39,505 bases of DNA from Usnea hakonensis (taxonomy: Eukaryota; Ascomycota; Lecanoromycetes; Lecanorales; Parmeliaceae): positions 431-39,935 of the forward strand of contig BLJB01000309.1 in NCBI GenBank assembly GCA_013423325.1, written 5' to 3'. Below the pieces are notes generated by a model. The model made no database searches. It was not told where the DNA came from and saw only the letters and a list, made by a program, of their open reading frames with translations. This document shows positions 33,760-39,505 of the stretch, piece by piece. The translations under genes were made by a program, and so were the position numbers. Positions within the stretch are counted from its first letter, which is position 1. Each line of letters begins with the position of its first letter.

Positions 33760-33943
33760 TATTACGAGTGTGACTACTCGCAGGGCTAAAGGAGACACGT
33801 GACCTCCTTCCTATTCGGGTTTAGCGCCTTGGCACCTCTCTGCCTATATATCTTTCTCACACCTGTATATAGATTTTACCTCCTCATCAATTGAATCCTC
33901 GTTACATACCACTATTGACATTTGTCTAGTTGCAGTCCTAACA
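33760..33943 (+). repeat. Chromovirus LTR 3 (3')
   Basis: 184 bp, mostly unmutated. Preceded by an 11-G polypurine tract (33746-33756) and followed by the CTTCG duplication at 33944-33948. Confidence 0.9.
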
Positions 33944-33948
33944 CTTCG

Positions 33949-35250
33949 TAATTAAATTACCTTTTTAGTAATTTATATTTAGCTAATATATTTAATTTTA
34001 TATATAGAGAGGATAATAGTAGTCTAATATTTAAAAGACTAGCTAATTACTATACTTTCTATATTAAATATATAGTCGAAAGTAGAGTAATAGATAGTTA
34101 TATTATTTATCTAATTAAAATCTATATAATTAATTAAATTTAAAAGAGTATTCTAAAAGACTAGTTCTATATTAATAGTTTCTTTAAGATATATAAAGAT
34201 TCTTTTAACTACTCTCTAATATTTCTTAGTTAAATTATATATATAGTAACTAATTACTAAGATAATAAAGACTAGATTTAATCGAGTTTTAAATATTATA
34301 TATATAAGAGATTCTATAATTAATTAGTAGTAGATCTTATTTTTCTAAATAGTCTAATAACTATTCTCTATTAGTTTATATTTAGCTAAAATCTTTATAG
34401 AAATAGAGACTAGCTTAACCTTCTATATACTATTATTATAGAGTATATATTTAATATATCTAGTTTATTTAAAGTAGATAGTTTTTTTAGCTCTATCTTA
34501 AATTATTATTATCTCTAGATAATAAGTATAAAACCCTAAGTTAGTTATTTAAAATTAAGTATTAAGAGTATTCTTAATACGCTAAATATCTTTATAATTA
34601 GAACTAATTATAAGTACGTTATTTATATAGAGAGCTATAATAGTATCTTTATAATTATTAATAAATATATTATAATTAGTATTAATAGAGTAGAGTTCTT
34701 ACTTCTTTATAAAGTTAAAAAAGATATTATATTATATCTAAAAAAACTACTTTAAATTATATAGGGCCTTATTAAGTTTATAGATCTTATTAGAATATTA
34801 TTTTAATTTAAAGCTAATAAATTATATTATATAGATTATCTTTTTAATTATTCTATATAAAAAGATAATTTTAATATTTATTTATTTTAGATTTTAGTTT
34901 AGAGTTACTATAAGAGTAAATAAGGCCTTATAATTTATAGACTTAATAATTAAAATAAAAGTCTTATTATAATTTAAATCTTTATATTAAGAGTATTTTA
35001 ATATTATCTAGTATATTTTATAGTAAGTAACTTCTCCTTTAAGATCTTATTTTAAAGTAAATATCTATTTATCTTTTAAAAGCTTATAATTTAATAGATA
35101 GTCTATTAGCTTCTATATTCTATTCTTTATTAATAAATTAATTTTATTTTTTATAATAGTCTTCTAATTCTTATTATTAGAGTTATTATTTAAAATAGTC
35201 TTATTATAGCTTTTAGACTTATAGAATTTCTAAATAATAAATATAAATAA
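33949..35250 (-). pseudogene. Copia reverse transcriptase remnant
   Basis: Minus-strand read-through gives DLNYNKTFILIIKSINYKALF, then KIYKLNKALYNLK and ELYSINTNYNIF...IALYINNVLIISS. The catalytic YVDD box reads YINN at about 34609-34635. This matches Ty1/Copia RT (family blocks DY..TF.PV.K, KL.KALYGLKQ, YVDD.LI). It continues into the RNase H at 22463 after removal of the chromovirus insertion. Confidence 0.87.
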
Positions 35251-35263
35251 GGCTAGAGGGTTT
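35251..35263. repeat. LINE target site duplication (left)
   Basis: GGCTAGAGGGTTT, repeated exactly at 37837-37849 on the other side of the LINE. 13 bp is a typical length for target-primed reverse transcription. Confidence 0.85.
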
Positions 35264-36147
35264 TGGATTGGATTGGAATTCATACTCGTATCTATCTAAC
35301 TATATAAAAGATAATTACGGGAATCTCTATAGTAATAGTATAAGGAAAACCTTCGTAGTATTATTATTATTAGGGTGAAAAACCTTATTATACTTCTATT
35401 TATCTTTACGATTTTAAATCTATATATTATTTTCGACTACTATCGCTTAATACTCTCTACGCTCGTACCCCTTTATTTTCTTTATATTAATATTGGCGCC
35501 CCTTAGATTACTCTCCCCCTATATAACTAGTCTTTTACTAGGGAATATTAATCTAGAAGACTAGATTAAATTAGTTATCTAGTTAACGCCCTCGCCCCCT
35601 TTAAGATAGTTAGTATTCTCTATAGATTACTAGTTCCTATAGATTCTAGAAGTACTAGTCTAGATTATCCTAGCCTTAAATAAAAAATAAGAATATATTT
35701 AGTATCTTATTTTAGCTAGCTATATTCGTAGCTAGCTATATAGATATCTAGGAATTTATAATAAAAGAGGAACTATACTAGCCCGATCTTCTTTATTTAT
35801 ATCTAGATTAGGGTAAAGCTTTCGACTTTTATAAGGTTATAGTAAAGTATTCTTCTCGTTTTCTAATCTTTAGGTCTCTAAGCTAGTATCCTCTTATTTT
35901 TAAATATACCTATATAATAGCCTTTCTGTAGGGTATACTAGACTATATTATTCTAGCTCTATACTTTTCTTTTTATTATTTCTATCTCCTTTCTTTCTCT
36001 CTTCTCTACGTTATATTACTTCTATTCTCTTCTAGAAAGGGCCCCCTCGACCTATAAGCTCTTCTTTATTATAGGTACTAAAGGTACTTTTACCCTATAA
36101 CCTTATTTCCCTCGAAGTACTCTATAGATATATACGTTTCTAATTTT

Positions 36148-36331
36148 TGTTAGGACTGCAACCAGATCAAGTCAATGGTGGTATGTAACTAGGATTCAAT
36201 TGATAGGGAGCAAATCTATGTACAGTGGTGAAAGCTATTTGTGGGCCGCAGTGACTTTGCCAAGACACGCTAGGCCAAGATAGGTCGCTAAGCGTATATG
36301 CACGACCATAGAAGCTGTCACACTCGTAACA
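36148..36331 (-). repeat. 3' LTR of copy D
   Basis: 184 bp, nearly unmutated. On the minus strand it starts TGTTACGAGTGTGACAGCTT and ends GTCCTAACA. The polypurine tract (plus strand ACCCCCCTCTC) abuts it at 36332-36345. Confidence 0.88.
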
Positions 36332-37201
36332 TTACCCCCCTCTCTAAAAAGCCATGTCCGCATAGCTCACAATCCATAGATCTTATCTAACCTAACTAGA
36401 GAGGAATTACCGAATCCGAACCACATTCCTATAGTTACACTACAGAGTCCACTTCAACACCCGCTAGTAGCCTACCCTAAGAGTATTACTAGAGATTTAC
36501 CCTAATAATCCCAAGCTCTTACTATTAATATATTATAAAGAATCGAATATACTATTTAGTAGCAGACTCACTCTATAACGCGTAGTCGTCGATATACTTA
36601 GTAAAGAGGTCGATTATAATCGCGTTTACTATTATAGTAGGCTCACTATTTAACTAGTAGTTACTAATATACTTAGTGAAAAGGTCGGTCGTAGTTATAT
36701 TTACTATTAAAGCAGGCTTACTTTATAGAAGGGTTACCATTATAGTAGGCTTACTATTTAACGTGTAGTTACTAATATGCTCAGTAAAGAGGTCGGTCGT
36801 AGTCGCGTTTACCATTGAAGCAGGCTTACTCCGTTACACATAGTCATACTATACTCCGGCCCCTCAAGGTCTTACGGTAGGCTCCGGCCATGCCCATACT
36901 CCGTTCCGTACTATTATAGCAGGCTCACTAGTATACCCCAGTTACATGTAGGTATACTATACTCCGGCCCCGTAAGGTCTTACGGTAGGCTCCGGCTATA
37001 CCCCCTCTACTCCCGGCAGTTATACTCCGAAATATAGTAGTACCGTATTGCTTAGGCGTTGCTAGGGTACTCTATATTACTTAGGATATACCTAGGTACT
37101 CGGTAACACCCCCCTACCAGCTTCTTTAAGCTCGCCTAGAGATACGAGCGTAATGATAATAGGATTATCGATATCGTACGATTAACGGATCAATTGAATA
37201 A

Positions 37202-37385
37202 TATTAGGACTGCAACCAGATCAAGTTAATAGTGGTATATAACTAGGATTCAATTGATAGGGAGCAAATCTATGTACAGTAGTGAAAGCTATTTATGGGC
37301 CGCAGTGACTTTGCCAAGACACGCTAGGCCAAGATAGGTCGCTAAGCGTATGTGCACGACCATGGAAGCTGTCACACTCGTAACA
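37202..37385 (-). repeat. 5' LTR of copy D
   Basis: 184 bp, with a few RIP-type changes relative to 36148-36331 (for example AAGTTAATAG against AAGTCAATGG). It contains ATCAATTGAAT on the minus strand at 37248-37258, the partner of the primer-binding site. Confidence 0.88.
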
Positions 37386-37849
37386 ATTTTCGTAACCTCG
37401 TATACGCCCCTAAGGGCTTAATAATAGAGGACCGCTAAGTCTAAAAAAACTTATATAGAGGGAATATCTATCTCTACTTCTAGTTCTCTAGTACTTATCG
37501 CTTTATATATTCCTAAGACGTATCTTAGATACTTATTCTAGGTTATCTCTAGCTATTTTCCTAGTATCTTTATTACTCCTCGCGTACCCGCCGGGTTATA
37601 CTAGATAGCCGCTACGTATATTATCGCCGGCCGAATAATAACCTAATATACCGTACGTACTCGGTTTAGTATTATTCCCTATGTCGAGGCTACCGTTATT
37701 AATAACGCGAGGTATTAGGACGCTATCTTGGCTTTTACCTTCTTAAGGTAGGGGCCCCACCTTAGTTTTCCATCCACGTGCAGGCCTAGGACCCGTATAC
37801 TACCCCTTGGCTCTGTGACTGTTGCTCCTAGGTCTAGGCTAGAGGGTTT

Positions 37850-39430
37850 AATAAGAGATTATAATATTATAATTTAAAATAATTTATAAAAGATCTAGAT
37901 CTAGATAATTCTAAATTTATTATATTTAGTATTAATAGGATATTAATAGATATTAGTATTAGCGTAATAGAGGCTATAGGGATAAAAGTATAAATAGAAA
38001 TAAAAATAAATATTAGTTTATCTTTTATAATAATAATTTAGAGGTTTATAATAATAGATATTAAGCCTTTTCTAAATTAAGTCGATATTATTAATAATAG
38101 TAATATTTCCTCTATTAGAAAAGACTTTAACTATTTAATATAAAGAAATTTAGATAGAATCTTTCTCTATATTATTTAAGAGGTATAAAAAGTCCTTTTA
38201 TCTTCTAATAATATCTAATAGATCTAATCTTCTTTATATTCTAGGAGTCTAATAGAACTCTTAGTAATAGTATAATCTTAACTAGTTTTCTAGCTAGTAC
38301 TAGGTTTTCGAGTAAAATATTAATTATAAAAGCTAATAGAATAAAGATACTTTAGTTTTAATTATATATTAATATTAGCTTTATAAGGGGTTAACTTATA
38401 GCTTATAATAAAATAATAATTATATAAATAATTAATTACTATTATTAATTAAGATTAATACTTTATAGAGAGATCTATTTCTTTAATTATAATAAAGATA
38501 TATCCCTTTAGGTTCTAGTTAAGTCTTTTAAAAAAGCTATTCTATTTAGAGTTACTTAAAATAATAGACTTTTATATAATATTACTATTATTATAAAACT
38601 AGTTAAATTTATAATTAGAATATTTACTATTTTAATTTATTTATAATTTATTATACTAGAAATCTCTTTTTTTATTATATATAAGATAATAATAAAATAT
38701 AGTAAATGTTTTATTTTTAGAGTAAAGGATTTCTATCTTAAAGACTTTTATATAATTATTAAAAAAGATAATAAAGTATTTAAAACTAAACTTAGTTTCT
38801 TCTATTATATTAAAATTATTATAAATAAGGTTTAAATATTATCTATTAAAATAAATATAAGAAGTATATTTAATTTACTATATCTTCTTAATAGCGTAAG
38901 ATATATAAGATATCTTATTTATAACTTTTTTAAATAAATTAATATTATAATATTTAAGCTATTATATATCCCTTAAATATTCTAGATAATAATAGTAATA
39001 AGTTATAGTTTTAGATTTAGATTTATACTTTTATCTTTTCTATAGCTTATCTTTATAATTAGAAATTATAAAGTTAGAGTTTAAATCTAAATTTAAATTT
39101 AAAATTAAATCTAAAGTTAAATCTAAAGTTAACTCTAAATTTAAACTATTATAATTAGATATAGAGTTAATATTAGAGTTAAAATTATAGCGAAAGCTAT
39201 AGAGACGCTTTCTAATAGATATAGAGAAAATAATAGGATCTTTAATTAAGTTAATAATTACTATAGCTAAGCGGGATTTATATATTAAGAATAAATAAGA
39301 TTTAGAGGCTTACTTTAATATTAGAATTAATATAATAAGCTCTAGTTTAAGCTTATCTTCCTATATATTAAATTAATAGATATTATTATTAATAAGCTAA
39401 ATAGTAATCTCTATTAGATATATATTATTA
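37850..39430 (-). pseudogene. Copia integrase/Gag-Pol remnant
   Basis: Minus-strand read-through near 38600-38990 gives YYNINLFKKVINKISYISYAIKK, then NIIEETKFSFKYFIIFFNNYIKVFKIEI and SKNKTFTIF. This fits the pre-integrase and core region of Ty1/Copia integrase (family pattern D..GP.......Y...F.DD.T.......K...F..F). Upstream (39060-39150) is a low-complexity run encoding repeated Leu/Asn/Asp/Lys. N-terminal Gag is not recognisable. Confidence 0.68.
39068..39145. repeat. Degenerate AT-rich 6/12-bp tandem repeat
   Basis: Repeated AAATCTAAA(G/T)TTAA units on the plus strand. It lies within the Copia coding remnant, where it would encode a charged low-complexity linker before RIP. Confidence 0.55.
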
Positions 39431-39505
39431 GTTGATTGATTTAAAAGATGAAGTACAACAACCAACATGAAGAGACGCCATTCACGATAGGTGGGGAACT
39501 AGGGA
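39431..39505. other. Right flank, ordinary composition
   Basis: From about 39431 the sequence regains CA and TG dinucleotides (GATGAAGTACAACAACC). It marks the right edge of the RIP island. Too short to identify a gene. Confidence 0.6.

Larger units (their letters stand above)
22469..33943 (+). mobile_element. Composite chromovirus: LTR-int-LTR-int(deleted)-LTR
   Basis: A tandem Ty3/Gypsy structure bounded by one CTTCG duplication. LTRs are 22469-22652, 28970-29153 and 33760-33943, all 184 bp. Unit 1 (22469-29153) is 6685 bp, the same as copy A. Unit 2's interior starts at the RT (29154 matches 25609) and lacks the equivalent of 22653-25608. After removal of the nested 1240-bp element and its 5-bp duplication it is 3361 bp, exactly the length of 25609-28969 in unit 1. 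The middle LTR has no CTTCG beside it, so the dimer either arose before or during integration or by later recombination between copies. Unit 2 is visibly less RIP-mutated than unit 1. Confidence 0.88.
36148..37385 (-). mobile_element. Short non-autonomous LTR element (copy D)
   Basis: 1238 bp, minus-strand sister of copy C. LTRs are 36148-36331 (3') and 37202-37385 (5'), 184 bp each. Target duplication ATTTT at 36143-36147 and 37386-37390. The interior has the same AGTAAGCCT-type modules (reverse complement, about 36560-36840) and the GCCGGAGCCTACCGTAAGACC blocks (about 36855 and 36960). The primer-binding site is unmutated at 37189-37199 and perfectly complementary to the LTR. It is the least RIP-mutated element in the island, consistent with recent insertion. 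It has no coding capacity. Confidence 0.88.
35264..37836 (-). mobile_element. 5'-truncated Tad1-type LINE
   Basis: Minus-strand non-LTR retrotransposon inserted in the Copia element. From its 5' end (37836): GLHVDGKLRWGPYLKKVKAKIAS, ASTYGIILNRVRTVY, RPAIIYVAAI, NKYLRYVLGIYKA (post-RT region). After the nested element D comes the C-terminal part with KVESFTLI.I.IKKIGL..FLFYYKF, a degraded CxCG..TP.HIL..C-like block, and LTR-LI.SSLLD. The 3' end carries a short TCCAA-type tail repeat (plus strand GGATTGGATTGGAA at 35265-35278). It is flanked by a 13-bp duplication. About 1.3 kb of LINE remains, so it lacks ORF1 and the RT core. The first ~100 bp (37740-37836) are almost free of RIP. Confidence 0.85.
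9173..39430. other. RIP-mutated AT-rich transposon island
   Basis: A sharp compositional change begins at 9173 and ends near 39430, where ordinary sequence with CA/TG dinucleotides resumes. Inside, CpA and TpG are nearly eliminated while CpG remains. For example 23281-23340 has six CG and no CA or TG, and 11881-11940 has three CG and no CA or TG. This is the product expected from RIP (C-to-T in CpA context on both strands) acting on repeats. Consequences seen directly are Trp codons turned to stops, Cys/His turned to Tyr, loss of almost every ATG, and catalytic Asp turned to Asn. The island consists of nested LTR retrotransposons and LINE remnants. Confidence 0.93.
21275..39430 (-). mobile_element. 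Ty1/Copia element, minus strand, split by nested insertions
   Basis: Outer host of the right two thirds of the island. Parts, 3' to 5' on the plus strand, are LTR 21275-21419, RNase H 22130-22463, RT 33949-35250 and integrase from 37850. The splits are explained by TSD-flanked insertions: the chromovirus composite (CTTCG at 22464-22468 and 33944-33948) and the LINE (13-bp GGCTAGAGGGTTT at 35251-35263 and 37837-37849). Removing both gives a continuous IN-RT-RH order, as expected for Copia. The 5' LTR is not in the window; the element either stops at the island edge or is truncated there. Confidence 0.82.

Overview
The window looks like a piece of a filamentous ascomycete (Pezizomycotina) chromosome. 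Its genes carry several short introns (47-108 nt) with GT..AG ends. The proteins are the fungal forms of Rab7/Ypt7, Spb1, a YML020W-type hydrolase and a JMJD7-type oxygenase. The repeats carry the signature of repeat-induced point mutation (RIP). I cannot fix the class (Eurotiomycetes and Leotiomycetes both fit) from sequence alone.

Positions 1-9172 are an ordinary gene-dense segment with four genes: ypt7 (+, 382-1287, 6 exons), a YML020W-like putative lipase/hydrolase (-, 1858-4620), spb1 (+, 5103-7720) and a JMJD7-like JmjC protein (-, 7781-9069, 6 exons). ypt7 and the hydrolase converge, the hydrolase and spb1 diverge from a 482-bp shared promoter, and spb1 and JMJD7 converge with only 60 bp between stop codons. 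All four are housekeeping functions (vacuolar/late endosomal traffic, lipid-type hydrolase, 60S ribosome maturation, protein hydroxylation) and they do not form a pathway.

Positions 9173 to about 39430 are a 30-kb AT-rich island of nested retrotransposons. CpA/TpG dinucleotides are almost absent over long stretches while CpG is retained, so nearly all ATG and TGG codons are gone and no long ORF survives. The layers I can reconstruct are: (i) a minus-strand Ty1/Copia element whose 3' LTR is at 21275-21419, RNase H at 22130-22463, RT at 33949-35250 and integrase at 37850 to about 39430; (ii) a plus-strand Ty3/Gypsy chromovirus composite (22469-33943, TSD CTTCG) inserted in the Copia pol, with three 184-bp LTRs and two internal regions, the second lacking gag-protease; (iii) a 5'-truncated Tad1-type LINE (35264-37836, 13-bp TSD) in the same Copia element; (iv) two copies of a 1.24-kb non-autonomous LTR element, one inside the chromovirus (31264-32503, TSD AATAC) and one inside the LINE (36148-37385, TSD ATTTT); (v) a second complete chromovirus copy on the minus strand (10247-16931, TSD ATTTT), 6685 bp exactly like unit 1 of the composite. 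Further Copia LTRs (9173, 9655), a LINE remnant (about 20600-20850) and unclassified debris fill the rest.

The most interesting signals are: a predicted Tf1-like self-priming signal (an 11-nt primer-binding site complementary to the LTR) shared by the chromovirus and its short partner; the partner family itself, with a swapped U3 and an interior of 75-bp modules; the tandem, internally deleted chromovirus dimer; LTRs that largely escape RIP while the interiors are saturated; and a U3 motif set shared by the Copia and Gypsy families.
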